Origin: Erythrocercus mccallii
Lineage: Eukaryota > Chordata > Aves > Passeriformes > Dicruridae
Direction: 5' to 3'
NCBI GenBank assembly: GCA_013397435.1
Contig: VZRG01000032.1
Coordinates: 1,472,931-1,536,930, forward strand
DNA length: 64,000 nucleotides
The notes under the pieces were generated by a model. That model worked only from the letters and a program-made list of their open reading frames with translations. It was not told the DNA's origin and ran no database searches. The translations under genes and the position numbers were made by a program. How positions within the stretch are numbered: position 1 is the stretch's first letter; each line of letters opens with the position of its first letter. This document shows, in pieces, positions 43,501 to 54,200 of the stretch.

Positions 43501-46500
43501 CACAGAATACAGCAATTTTTTCTCATATGAGCATGCCTACCAGTTGTCTCTGAAATGTAGCAATCAACAAGCTACGAAAATCCCAAAGCACCAGTACAGA
43601 AACAGAAAGCCAAAAACATTTCCCATTTAAAACTATGTTGAGTATTTATTTTAAAACTCAGCAGTCTATAAAAGAATTGGTAGCCTTGTACTAAAAGTAA
43701 CAAACTGCAAGATTATTTACATTTCCTTTTTTCTGCAAAATTTCATAAAATAGTTTTTACAATTCTTTATGAATCAACTACATTGCAAGTAAAAAATCCA
43801 TTAAGTGTAGTAACTAATTACTGTATCATCAATCTTTATATAATCATAATTTATTTATCCCTTTAAAAGAGCCACTGCATTTCATATTTCAAATAATTTC
43901 AGAGATCTGATGTAGTTTATATACTATAACCTTGAATTAATGAGGACTATTCTGAACTACAGAAAGATTACACTGGTGGATTTTATTTTCAGGGGCCTAT
44001 TTTCCTCAAGCTGTCAAAGACATCCAGCACAACATCAGCCAGAACAATTTATACCTATGAATACACACATTTAATTATTAATGAGAACTGATAGACACCT
44101 TTCTTACCCTACACAAGTGTATTTTGATCCCTTTGCAAATACTTCCTGTAATCAAGCCAACATTATTACAGAGGACAGGCCTGGTAGAAAAAAACTCCTT
44201 AAAAAGGTAACAAACAATGAAATTAAGATTTAAGACTTCTTTTTTGTCTAATTACAATTAACAGAAGTGCATAAAACTATCTATTTTTTCCTAAACTAAG
44301 ATAATCAAACGCTAATAAAATTTATCACCATCAAATTGATTTACCAATAAATGCCCTAAAGGTGAAGTGTATTTCAGGAAATGCACCTATCTCCACGCAC
44401 CTTAAAGATAAAATTTTCTGTAGAAGTTAACACTGGCATGCGTATACAAAACATAAAATATTGTGTTCTGCTGCATGTATGTTTAATTTAATGTTAAACA
44501 GTGCTACAATAAATGATGCTGCATGTATGTTTATTGTCAAACTATTTGAATGTTTTGACCATGTTTCACTCAAAAGTATGTAGGAGAGAAGTACTAACAT
44601 GGTAGTATTACTATATTATGTAGAACTAGTAATGATACTGGGGTATACTTCATGAGCAACTATGTAACTTTCTCAAACAAGAAAACCATGTTTTAAAGCC
44701 CAGTCGTATCATTGTCAATAGAGGAACTGTAATATTTTAAGAAAGGCTTCTGCCATCAGATGAAGTAATAATTCACTGATAAATAAGAAAGCGCAAAGGT
44801 TTCAGAAGAATAATTACATGTAGATGGCCACCAGATCTGCCTTTTTAAAACACTGTTTCTGTACTCACACAAATGAACAACAGTTCTGACATTCACCAAG
44901 GATGACATTCACGGAGAAGGGGTTTTATTGTTTCAAAATGAGTTCTTCACTCTCTCATACAGTGCAGGACCTTATTCCTGCCTTTGCTGGCTCCACTCTC
45001 TACACACACCAGGACTGATTACATCACACTGGAGAGGAACAGTAAGAGCCAGGTAGAGCTGGTTTCATTGCACCAAAGTAGAAGCCTGCAGCTCACTCTT
45101 CTCTCGGTGGTATAAACCCCTGCCCCAAACCATTCCAGTGTCCGGTTGCGAAGGGATTCCCAGCTCAACTGCTAGCGTAAGGCTGCAGCACAGTTTGTGC
45201 CCAGTGCAGGGGCAATGAGTAAGCTTTGAGCCTATTCCACTACGTCCAACACCTCACACAATTCAAAGCCAAATACCAACATTTGAAGTAGAAAGATTCC
45301 AAAAAGTAGTAACTCCCACCCTTTCCTTTGGTGTACAGCTGCAAGTAAGCCTCAAGTTACCTTACAACTGAGCCAACGTAACAGGGGAGCAGCTCCTATC
45401 ACACTTACTGAAGACTTGAAATAGAGCTATGCTACAACAACGCCCTACAGGCCACCCTCTGTTTATGAGCTCAGTCAAGAGATTATCATTACACTGCGCA
45501 ATAAACCTAATCAATACAGGGCTTCTCAAAGCAATGAGATCATATACCTCTGCTCTACAGGTTATTTTTAAACTCTGCATATTATTTCCAGAAAATTCTC
45601 TGAAAGTAAACACTGTTTAATCCACCACATTTCTATTTATTCAACTATGAAATCAGTATCAACCATACATCGACACTGTGCAAGAAAAGTAAGACATTGT
45701 TGATGTACAAAATAAGTTAGTGACAAATCAATCTAAGATAGAACAACCTACTGCTGCTTTAACTTCTCATTTGTAATCACTGATGCACTAATTAACAGTA
45801 TTTGAGTAAGTCAGTCACATTTGTAATGTATGCAAGGCTTAAACCATAATTATTGCAAACTACTGCATCACAGCTTCGTGCAAAAAGCTTCTATTACGGC
45901 TGCAAGGAAATTTCTACAAGTTCCATGAAGGAACTAGTTGCAGAGAAGCAACACTCTGAAGTGTATGCAAACAACGCTATAAACAAATAGTTGGGAAGAT
46001 CTGGGGGATAACTCACTTTAAGTGCCCTGAAATAATTTAGCTAGCTTTTTTTAAACTTTTGTTAAGTGTAACTTCACAATTAAGTTCTCCTTAGACGGAT
46101 GAAATAAACCCCACGAGTTTCCAAGAGTGCTTCTATGAAGTACATTTTCATGACACTTGAAAAGGAGATTATCAAAAAAGTAGATAATCTGTACTATAAA
46201 CCCTGGACTCCTGCCAAGACATCTACAAAGCCAAAATCCCTTCAAGAAATGTCTCATAAAACCCCGTTTAAAGACTTGTAAGCTGGAAGATGATCTATTA
46301 AAATGCCAACCCAAAAGCAAAAGTCTTTCAGTGTCTCAGTTTTTCTGATAATCATTGGTTGAAATTCCTGTTTGTTTAAAAACAGGAAAAAAGTTCAAAA
46401 TAATGTTCCAGAAAGCAAATTAGCCCCAGTTTTCCAGTTCTTTATCCTACTCCTTCAGGTACTGCTGAAACCGCTCCTGAAGCAGCAAGGACAACTAGCA

Positions 46501-47915
46501 TGTATTAAAAAAGTATTTAGAAGTTTGCACTGAGATAATACATCTGAAAGAAAAAAAAACCCCTATGAACTAAGCAACAGAAAACAATGCTGAAGACAAC
46601 GTACAACAGAAATAATCCCTAAATATCACACAACAAGCCTTTTACTGATACAGGGTGGTATTACTGACATTTGAATAAAGGGCCAATATTTTTTAATCAC
46701 AGGTTTTTAAAAATTGACAACTGAGCAAAAAAAGCTGATATAGTTAGGATTTTTTAAAGGATTTTTTTAATTGCTTGAAATAACAGCTAGCTTTCAAAGT
46801 TCTTTCAAGTACTAGTTTTAAAGAAGAATAAACAGTATATCATGCAAAAAGACCACTTTGCCCTTTAAGCCACACACAATCTTTAATTCAACAATTACAT
46901 GTAACTTACTAACTTAAATTATGCAAAAAAAAAAAATCTGAAGTGTTACAACTAAGTCAAACAGGACTTGAATATATTGAATATTCACTGATATGAATGC
47001 TTTATTTAAAAACCTTTGCAATTTAACTCACCTCTGCCTCCTTTCTTCATCCTTTAAAACCTCATAGATGGCCACCAACTAAAACAGACAAAATACAAAA
47101 AAAGAAAACACAGATTTTACTTTATTATTGAATTTATAAATTTTGAACACTAGTATCATATTTACATTTGCCAACAAATGACCTTTGCTAGTTTTCATTT
47201 TTCCCTACACCACTAAGTAGCAAACTGAGCGTGCAAAAGAAACAGTAATATATTAATAAACAAAGTGTCATCAGACACAAACAAGCAACTCTTATACAAT
47301 ACTTTCTTCCCATCCTGACATCTGTCAAACTGAATCTTGTGTATTCTCCTTGCTTCATCTTGAAGATCTTGCTAAAATTAAGTAAACTGATTTCAGCCTG
47401 AGGTACACTTTTAAAGGCAGAGCTAATTAAAAAGTCATGTTATTTCATTCTATAAATATATAACTAAATATATAACTAAAATTAATTATTTTCATTAAAT
47501 TATGCCTATCTAGGACTTGTGTTGAGAAATGATCAGAAATTTTCCCCAATGCTTTAGGAAGTGCAAAACATATTTTCCTCCCAAGAATATAAGTATTACG
47601 TACAAATTAATTTTAATACACAGGTAAATAAAAAATACAAGTCATTGAACAAGTTAATTCCAAAAAAAATGTACTATGTTTTAGTCTAGCTACATCAGCA
47701 AAAATGTAATTCAATGTTTAACTTACTAATTTCAAAGGTGTACCACTGTTCTTACCAAAAAGAATCAACATAAAAATTCTATTTTCCCCTAAAAGTTTTA
47801 TTGCCACACTTACTTGCCTAAACTGTATTTCTGCATTTTCATCTTTATTCTTGTCTGGGTGTAAAATTAGAGAAAGCTTTCGGTATGCTTTTCGAATGTC
47901 TGCAGATGAAGCATC
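19365..47915 (-). CDS. DNAJC1: DNAJC1 (ER-membrane J protein ERdj1/MTJ1), partial: exons 2-8
   Basis: Seven exons join, minus strand, as 47915-47814, 47078-47032, 40914-40749, 39891-39794, 38746-38653, 29317-29227 and 19531-19365. All have AG/GT borders, phases match, and the 765 nt give 255 codons without a stop. Order in the product: J-domain helices II-IV with HPD at about residues 19-21 of this fragment, a hydrophobic span (ELALLLFIILTVGHYAVVW), a basic RKKREKKKK stretch, the PQWHDLLPCKLGIWFCLT block, and an acidic linker ending NRTQKKK. This matches vertebrate DNAJC1 block by block. Family knowledge: the J domain lies in the ER lumen and stimulates the ATPase of BiP, the basic cytosolic segment contacts ribosomes, and C-terminal SANT domains bind partners such as serpins. 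The human protein is about 554 residues, so roughly half is here. Exon 1 (signal peptide, J-domain start) and the SANT exons are outside the window. No promoter is visible. Confidence 0.96.
19578..19685. repeat. Exact 54-bp tandem duplication next to DNAJC1 exon 8
   Basis: The unit running from tggcatgtataaattcagaa to aattcttaatcctatctt occurs at 19578-19631 and again at 19632-19685 with no mismatch that I can see. On the minus strand it lies 47-154 nt upstream of the exon 8 acceptor. The unit is 18 codons and has no stop in the exon 8 frame. The identity of the copies suggests a recent event, or alternatively an assembly duplication. Confidence 0.93.
25500..25660 (+). mobile_element. Possible ancient CR1/L3-like remnant
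   Basis: ggagaaattcatactgaaat, ttaggatgtaactata, and later attatctgaacagaccatga resemble, in the right order, the block before the 3' UTR of old CR1-type LINEs (frame around 'gaaattaggt...ctggaacag'). The similarity is weak and found by eye only, so this is tentative. Confidence 0.3.
27660..28010. other. GC-rich patch in intron 7, unidentified
   Basis: About 350 bp with much higher G+C than the flanks and several CpG sites (accgggtcgcctgg, caccgtggtg). It has no splice-bounded coding frame and does not match CR1 or the LTR families I recognise. It may be an unrecognised repeat, an old LTR piece or a regulatory element. Confidence 0.5.
29227..29317 (-). CDS. DNAJC1: DNAJC1 exon 7: charged cytosolic helix
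   Basis: 91 nt, 30 codons plus one base: DARQLYVEYKETKMKAKED then ALAKAELETLQ. Acceptor is tttcttaaag and donor GTGAGT. It aligns with the DAGQFYAKYKETR-like segment of mammalian DNAJC1 and looks like a long charged helix. It sits alone, with about 9.3 kb of intron upstream and 9.7 kb downstream. Confidence 0.94.
33530..33800. other. GC-rich patch in intron 6, unidentified
   Basis: About 270 bp rich in G and C (cagcccctgggcagttgtgg, ccagcagctggctgtgccac). It has open frames on both strands, which is expected of GC-rich DNA poor in stops. I do not recognise a repeat family or protein. Confidence 0.5.
36864..36886. repeat. 23-bp palindrome with 11-bp arms
   Basis: acaagctattt and aaatagcttgt pair perfectly around a single A. 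It lies within AT-rich intron 6. Confidence 0.85.
37207..37227. repeat. ATTA microsatellite
   Basis: About five uninterrupted units of attaa/ttaa (21 bp). Confidence 0.9.
38529..38540. repeat. TA dinucleotide run
   Basis: About six units of TA; short, with nothing attached. Confidence 0.85.
38653..38746 (-). CDS. DNAJC1: DNAJC1 exon 6: PQWHDLLPCKLGIWFCLT block
   Basis: 94 nt: one base completing Arg, then 31 codons from VLDKPQWHDLLPCKLG to ALPQLFQ. Acceptor is gactgcag and donor GTAACT. The PQWHDLLPCKLGIWFCLT block is a strongly conserved DNAJC1 signature whose specific role I do not know. It is moderately hydrophobic (LGIWFCLTVKAL) but short and broken by Lys, so I do not call it a second membrane span. 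Confidence 0.96.
38747..39793 (-). other. DNAJC1 intron 5
   Basis: Short intron of 1,047 nt between exons 5 and 6. AT-rich; nothing recognisable inside. Confidence 0.9.
39794..39891 (-). CDS. DNAJC1: DNAJC1 exon 5: basic juxtamembrane segment
   Basis: 98 nt, 32 codons plus two bases: DELLSRKKREKKKK followed by AGGRSTDEAKLAALDKSE. Donor is GTGAGA. The acceptor (ctttctacatcaag) has a short, weak pyrimidine tract. The lysine/arginine cluster lies directly after the membrane span on the cytosolic side; in the family this region contacts the ribosome and could also act as a nuclear-localisation-like signal. The segment after it differs most from the human protein, as expected for a linker. Confidence 0.95.
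39892..40748 (-). other. DNAJC1 intron 4
   Basis: Short intron of 857 nt between exons 4 and 5. Nothing recognisable inside. Confidence 0.9.
40749..40914 (-). CDS. DNAJC1: DNAJC1 exon 4: luminal linker and transmembrane span
   Basis: 166 nt: one base completing Arg, then 55 codons from YDDILINGLPDWRQPVFYYR to YLEKQL. Acceptor is ctgtag and donor GTAAGT. YDDILINGLPDWRQP is the conserved post-J linker on the ER-lumen side. ELALLLFIILTVGHYAVVW is the only clear membrane segment in the fragment. The whole anchor is encoded by this single exon. Residues are almost the same as in mammalian DNAJC1, as I remember it. Confidence 0.97.
43030..43070. promoter_or_regulatory. Possible regulatory cluster: three ATCAAT motifs
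   Basis: ATCAAT occurs at 43038-43043, inverted (ATTGAT) at 43049-43054, and again direct at 43061-43066. Starts are 11-12 bp apart, close to one helical turn, in a complex stretch less AT-rich than its surroundings. ATCAAT is the core of ONECUT/CUX-type sites. The binding role is inference only. Confidence 0.3.
44470..44535. repeat. 16-bp direct repeat
   Basis: gctgcatgtatgttta occurs at about 44471 and again at about 44519, about 48 bp apart. The sequence between the copies does not look duplicated, so this is a spaced direct repeat, not a tandem one. Confidence 0.8.
47032..47078 (-). CDS. DNAJC1: DNAJC1 exon 3: end of J domain
   Basis: 47 nt. It follows a tgttttag acceptor, encodes LVAIYEVLKDEERRQ plus two bases of an Arg codon, and ends at donor GTGAGT. 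This is the end of J-domain helix III and helix IV. It is too short to be found by ORF length and was placed by homology and by splice phase: AG|G restores Arg with exon 4. It is 735 nt downstream of exon 2. Confidence 0.95.
47079..47813 (-). other. DNAJC1 intron 2
   Basis: Short intron of 735 nt between exons 2 and 3. It contains a small AT-rich direct repeat (atataacta twice, near 47457-47477) and nothing else I can name. Confidence 0.9.
47814..47915 (-). CDS. DNAJC1: DNAJC1 exon 2: J-domain core with HPD
   Basis: 102 nt, 34 codons, phase 0 at both ends. It begins DASSADIRKAYRKL after a tttcag acceptor and ends IQFRQ before the donor GTAAGT. It holds basic helix II (IRKAYRKLSL), the HPD loop needed to activate an Hsp70 partner, and the start of helix III. 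HPD is intact, so the domain should be active toward BiP. Because its length is a multiple of three, skipping this exon would keep the frame but remove the HPD loop. Confidence 0.97.
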
Positions 47916-50900
47916 CTGAAAAAAAGGAAAACAAAGCAAATTGTGAGAAATCGATTCCCTGAACTTTTTGAAGATCTGAAATAGCCAACCAAGTGACAGA
48001 ACTAAGGCAATGTAATTTGAGACATCTAACAACCAAACCTGCAAGCAGCCCAGCCTAAATGACTTAACAGCCATTCAGTGCAATTCATCTTTCATCTTAA
48101 CCCCTTTCATTACCATACATCCATTACAACGACATTCGCAAATACTTCCAAACACTTTCTTGCTTAAAGCCTAGCCCAGGCACCTTCTGCACCATTTAAA
48201 AGTTCAACTGAAAACTGAAAATTATTGCATCTGCATATCTTGAAGACAGACATAATTTCAGCAAATTATCATGCTCAATTTCCCAAACTCAGGACTTGCT
48301 AGGAACTCTTCCCTTATTAATATTTACATGCAATTCACTCCTAATAGGACTTCCATTCAACTTCAGTTTCACCATGTCTAAAGAATTGTATTTTTCTAAA
48401 GTAGCTTCAAATTGCAGTCTTGGAGCTATACTGTAGCACTGACATCAATCTATACCTTAACCATTATAAGAATTGCTCACATTTTGCGAGAAAAAAATGA
48501 AACTCCAAACACAAGATGATGTACCAACTAAGCAGCACAAATGCAAATTTCTGAATTAATGACTGCTATTTAGTACATGCTATAAAGATATCCAGAAATG
48601 AAGCTATCAAGAGTTAAATTCTATGTCATATAGGCGTTATCCTCATCAGAAGACACAAAGCATAACATTTAAACAGAACTACTTGCATTTACTGCTAACA
48701 TGTCCAAGGCAACACTTTAGAACTCAACTGCTTATCTCACAATGTTTATTTCTTGATTTCATATATATTGTTCCTAAGTATATTATCTCTCTCAAAATTA
48801 CAGTGTAAATGGGGATTAAAATCCCAGACTTGAATTTGCTGTGGAACAGAGTGAAATAAGATAATAATTAATGCAATACTGTAATTAGTCTGCTAGGCTT
48901 TTTATTACACGTCATTACTTTAATTTTAAAATTTTCAGTTCTATAACATAAGGCTATTAAAATGCTGTGTACAAATTTGAGCCCGGAGCGAATAACAGAA
49001 AAAGACTGAAGGACAGGAAGGAGAAAAAGAGGGGAAAATGCAGAACTTGTGAAAATTCAGCATGGAAACAATATTTTAAGGAAGTTCATATTTTCCCCCT
49101 AATAAAAGGCCAAAGTTTACGTAGTCTCTTCTCTGTCAAAGGAAAATACTTCTGTTACTGAAAGAAGATTTCTCCTGAAAAGACCATACATCCATTTTTA
49201 AATTTTTCCATTTTCAACAGCTACTTCTAAGGCATGTGCACACCAAAGCAGAATTCCTCTGCTCAAACAGCAGCTTGCTTCCAGCTTGATTGCTGCCAAT
49301 GAGTTGTTTCATATGGCCATTGTTTTATATGTTTATTTTTAACTCTCGGCTAAGGGGAAGGATGAGACAGTGACTAAATATCTATTCTAAGCTCAAAGAA
49401 ACATTAAATCCTTGAGATGCAGACCCAATAGAACCATATGAAATACATGTGAAAATGAGATATAAAAATATAGTTTAAAAATTAGGGATTGAGACCAAGA
49501 TAACATTGACCAATAAGTACCTCTAGATTTTTATTCTGGATAAACTACAACTTACTCCTTCTCTACCACACATTTAGATGTGCTGGGTATTATTTTTGGA
49601 GCACTCATGATTAACAGTTAACCTGATAAAAGCATATTAAAAGCTGTTCTGCAATATTCTTCCAACAACGAACAAGCAAAAAAGAAGTTACAGTGTTTTC
49701 AGCTGTATGTGAAGAATTGAAACTTCAGTTTTATTTGGGAGCAGCAGGATTATTTTTGTAAGAGACCAAGACAAAAGGTAATTTATCTGTTTAATGCTTA
49801 AGCAAAGCAAAAGATCCCAAGACAACTCTGAAATAATAAAGTTGCTTAAATATTTATGTTATTTCACCTTGAGAAGCTGAGATAAAAATGTATAAATTTA
49901 CAAAACCAGATTGTTCATCTTAGTTACCACAAACAATGTAGAGATTGTTTTGTTTCCCCTCACCTACCAACCCAGTCAGCCACTCCATGAACAACATGGG
50001 CTTGCCTTGAAACAAAATATAATTATTTAAACACTACTATAGCAAATAAAAAACAGGAAATAGTTTACTGGCCATTGTTTTATCTAAACCAAGAAAGTGA
50101 TCTTTATCAACATATCAGCTTATTGTAATTAGGCCTTCAAAAGGTTGAAGAGTGTATTATAATATCAAGAAATAATTAAATAATGGGATATTACTGTCAA
50201 TTATTTCATTACAACTGGCACATATTAATTTCTGAAGCAGTAAGTCTGCCTGCTAACCCGTTCTCCACAATACCCCCAAACACAGCACAGGGGACTGTTG
50301 TATATTCCAAACATTTTGCTACTTAGTGCTGCTATGGGTAATGTTGGGGATCTTAGGCAGTGTTCCAGATCCTCTAGGACCTGACCTGAACAAAAGTCGC
50401 TGGTTTTTAAGAAAAGACTCATCTCTACAGAACTTCCTATTAGTGTATGACTCTAAATAAGCTATAAAGAATGATTATTTTCCAACCAATAAAGAAACAC
50501 CTCCTACATTGCTAGCTGTTGTAAGAGACCTGACTCTGCTGGCCACCTTCAGTAACATTTCCATAAAAGCTAAGGCTTTTAAACAGAGTTGAGAGTAGGT
50601 GTTTTCTACAGACTAAACATTTTACATAATACAGCAGAAGTCTGGAGACCAGAGAAAGCCATGACCATACTAAGGCTTTGCTTGTTTTAAAGAAACAATG
50701 TGCTAGATTGCTTTGTTTACAAGAGAAATCACACCTAAGGAGGGAAAAGTAAAATCTGTATAGGCATCTCAGTTAGTAGCAGAAGGAGCTGGTAATGTTA
50801 CAGGCAGCAAGAGCATTCACTGATTTCTCCAACACACTGCTTCATGTTGTCAGGTTTTGCCACCAACTATGGCAAATAAGCCTGTCACACTGTCACCTTC

Positions 50901-51231
50901 ATGTGGATACAAACAGCATGAGTATCACCTCACTTCCTGATAACTATCCTTCCAAAGCAGTATTGTCCCATCATACTTCCAAGGTTGAACATCTCTCTAT
51001 CTTGTGCTAGAATTAGTTCTCAAAAATACACAACCGCAAGTCTACACTTAGGTAGGCCAGAGTCTGGCTTCTTATGTATGGAAATATGCAGGTATTTGTT
51101 TTTTAATGCCCAATACTTCCTTAAACAGTATCCATGTGTCTAACTACATGACCTCTAGACAGAAGTTAGAAGTTCAATCTTGTACATTTTTTTTATAATC
51201 TCTTATATTTCAAACAAGTATTTTAGCATAG

Positions 51232-51270
51232 AAACAAAATTAATATTTTGTTTCAAATTAATATTTGAAG
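51232..51270. repeat. Two adjacent AT-rich hairpins sharing a TAAT loop
   Basis: aaacaaaat-taat-attttgttt (51232-51253) is followed at once by ttcaaat-taat-atttgaa (51252-51269). Both stems are perfect and both loops read TAAT. Confidence 0.8.
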
Positions 51271-54200
51271 GAATCAATAGAATGTCAAAAGTTAAACACA
51301 TTTCTTAAGGTTCTCTGTTGGACTTTCACATTTTTGTCTAAAAGGCAGTACATGTCAGATTCAAAGAGTGGGATAGAAGAGGAAACATTCTTCTCCCTAT
51401 TTATGATGTACTTTTGGCAGCTTGTTGAATTCTGACAATGAAAAACACACTACTAAATTTTATTTTATTCAGCATCATTTCCATATTCTTTAGTATTACC
51501 AAGGAAAGTTCTCTCATACTACAAATATATAAGTAGAAACACAGAAAGGAATTTTTCACAACAAAAAAATAAATAAAATATACAAATGCACATTTGCTTT
51601 CCATTATTTTAAAATTAAATTCCTGCTCAAGATGCATGAAGTTTTAAATCTGGTCTCCTCCTCTGCCTATACACGTTCAGAGTCCCACAGAGTTCACATC
51701 CACCTTTATGATAAATCAAACAACTGGTGCAGTACCCAGTACAAGCCTATTACTCCATTGCCTTCTACTCCTAATGTAACTATGATTACTAATGAAGCTA
51801 AAAAAAAGCCTCATTGTGTTCCCAAGACAATTCTTGGTGAACACATAACATATCAGATATTGCCATAGGCAAACAGTGATTAGGTCAAGGGGAAAAAATA
51901 ATCAATGTCTACATAGTTTTCACTTACCAACATACACAATTCAAAACCTAAATTGTTCCCTTGAGTGCAATGCAGTTATACAACAAGACTTAGTTACTCA
52001 CAATTTAGCAACTGCTTCTAACACAGTAAATGTGCTCAATTCATCTTGGGTTTTAAATATGCCTGCCAATGTCCTCAAATAGGTGGCAGTATCTTTATTA
52101 GCAATGGGAAGGCACATGGGCCAGGAACCAACTATGCAGATAGAAATCACGTTTCTATTCCCTTCCAGTTTGTCCAATCACTAGTTAATGGGTGAAAGGA
52201 AAATTACATCAGTCTATCTATTTCATGGCAGTGCTGCTGAATGACTGTGTAGAATTTTCCACAGCCATGTTACTGAAGCTATATGGCAAAAAGCGACAAC
52301 TGTATAGAGCACCAGCTGACTGTATTTCAAGTCTGAACTTGTAAGTAACATCAGTGCAGGCAAGCTTTCATGAGGCCTTTTTTAGCCTTCCCAAACTATA
52401 AATCAAACCTATGAAACTTTTGTGTTTGGAATTCCTAATTTTCTTTTTTTTTTAAATTCTAGATCAATTCAAATGTATTGGGTTTCTTCGATAAAAATAT
52501 TTCATTCAGTGCAGAAGAGAGGATATAAGTCACTACTTTCCTTCTGGTGAGCATCAGCCATACAAGCTGAAGCAGAATGGTACAGAAAAGGAAATAAACT
52601 TTGTAAATTCACAGTTACCTGTTTTTCTAGTATGCTTTCAAACTGCAGGATGTACAGCCTGTCCCACAAAACTCACAAACAAGCAGGCACAGATAACTGG
52701 ACAGAAGCTACCGCTGTCCATTAAACGTCGTGTCAACACTGATACTATCTATCTGTTTGTCTTAGTGTGAAGTCCACAGAAAACTAATATCCGTAAGTTT
52801 CAGAGAACAAATGTGACTGTAGGTCAACAATTAAATATCCACTGTCCTCATTCCTTAAGCAGCATCAAGAAACTCAGTGAGACACTAAGGAGGCGATCAC
52901 GTGACAGAACAGTGAGAGCTGTGACTCCACAACCCCTCTCTAGGTAACTCTTAGGATGGAAACCATATAGCTGTGATCCTTCTCCCTTACTCTTTACCCC
53001 CTCTTTGGCTTAGCACAGGCTGACACAGACCCTCAATACCACTCCCAGATTTACTTCACACATACTCACTGCAACCTGGTCCTAATTTAAGCTCCCGTGA
53101 CCAGATTAGTTCCAAGAAGTACACCTGAATTTGCCAAGTCTGCATGTGGAAAAACATTTGAGGGAAATAGAATCTTGTCGAAAATTCCAGAGGTGGGAAG
53201 GACCTGCTGGCAATCCTGAAGAATATAACTCTAGGAAAGGAAAACAAGTGTCTCCCAGAAGACCAAGCATTATCTGTGAACTTTCATAGTTAATAGATAC
53301 CAGCTGAGTTTTGGCTTAAATTTCTCGCTGCATAACCTTTGTTCAATTACCCTTTATTTTTACTGAACTTTTTTCTAAGGCACTCATCTTTTCCAAGGAT
53401 TTAAATGAGTTAAACTCAAATTTGCTGCTTGTCCACAGATGAATACTCAGAGCACACATAGGCAGGAGGAGAGATCTGCTCTGCTGCAAACCTAGTCATG
53501 TGTCTCACAACATTCCATTGATTTAAACCGAATGACAGCACAGCAGGGAAATACATAGGAACTAAAAATAATGCTAAAAAGGTGTTTTAATGCTTTTTTA
53601 TGCTGCTAAGTTTTAAAGCAATTCATGAAATGAAAATGAATACAAACCAGCACAATGTATTCCTGTAAGCTTCTGATAACTGGCACAATCTCCTCACTGG
53701 CATGTTTGTTTCCAGGGGAGTGTGTCAAATGAAAGAAGACTCTGTTTTCAGCCTAGCATGCCAAATGAATGAAAATTCTGCTGCCTCATTCTTGAGAAAC
53801 CAAAGAAACTGTTCTCGGATATGTGCGCAATTATATGGGCTTAGGTTTTCTTGACCAACTTGAACAACAGTATTTATATATTTTTTTCTTCCTTTCAACT
53901 ATTTTACTTTCTGCATTTTTTTCAGAAACTGATTACTTAGGAAAAATTAGATTGTCCAAGAGAACAGTGTCGTGTACAACCATAAGTTTATATTTTAACA
54001 TAAACTTTGTCTCTGAAATGCAGAAAACACTCTTCAACTCCTAACAGTTCTAGAATTACTCTTCAAATTCACAATGGATAGAGGGTACCAAACAATAACC
54101 GAGAACAACTCAAGCCAATATTGACTAATTAAAAATTCTTCCTACCGCTGTATTTTATTTCCATTTAGTATTTCATTCTGATAGTTCAAAAGGAGGGAAT

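Larger units (their letters stand above)
40915..47031 (-). other. DNAJC1 intron 3
   Basis: About 6.1 kb, mostly very AT-rich. Two parts stand out: a less AT-rich, complex stretch at about 42.93-43.13 kb with three ATCAAT motifs, and a stretch richer in G and C at about 44.93-45.25 kb. A 16-bp direct repeat occurs near 44.5 kb. No exon is seen. Confidence 0.85.

Noticed and set aside
47718..48074. 118-codon continuous frame covering exon 2
   Set aside because: Only 47814-47915 matches DNAJC1; both extensions are intron read-through past good AG and GT sites.
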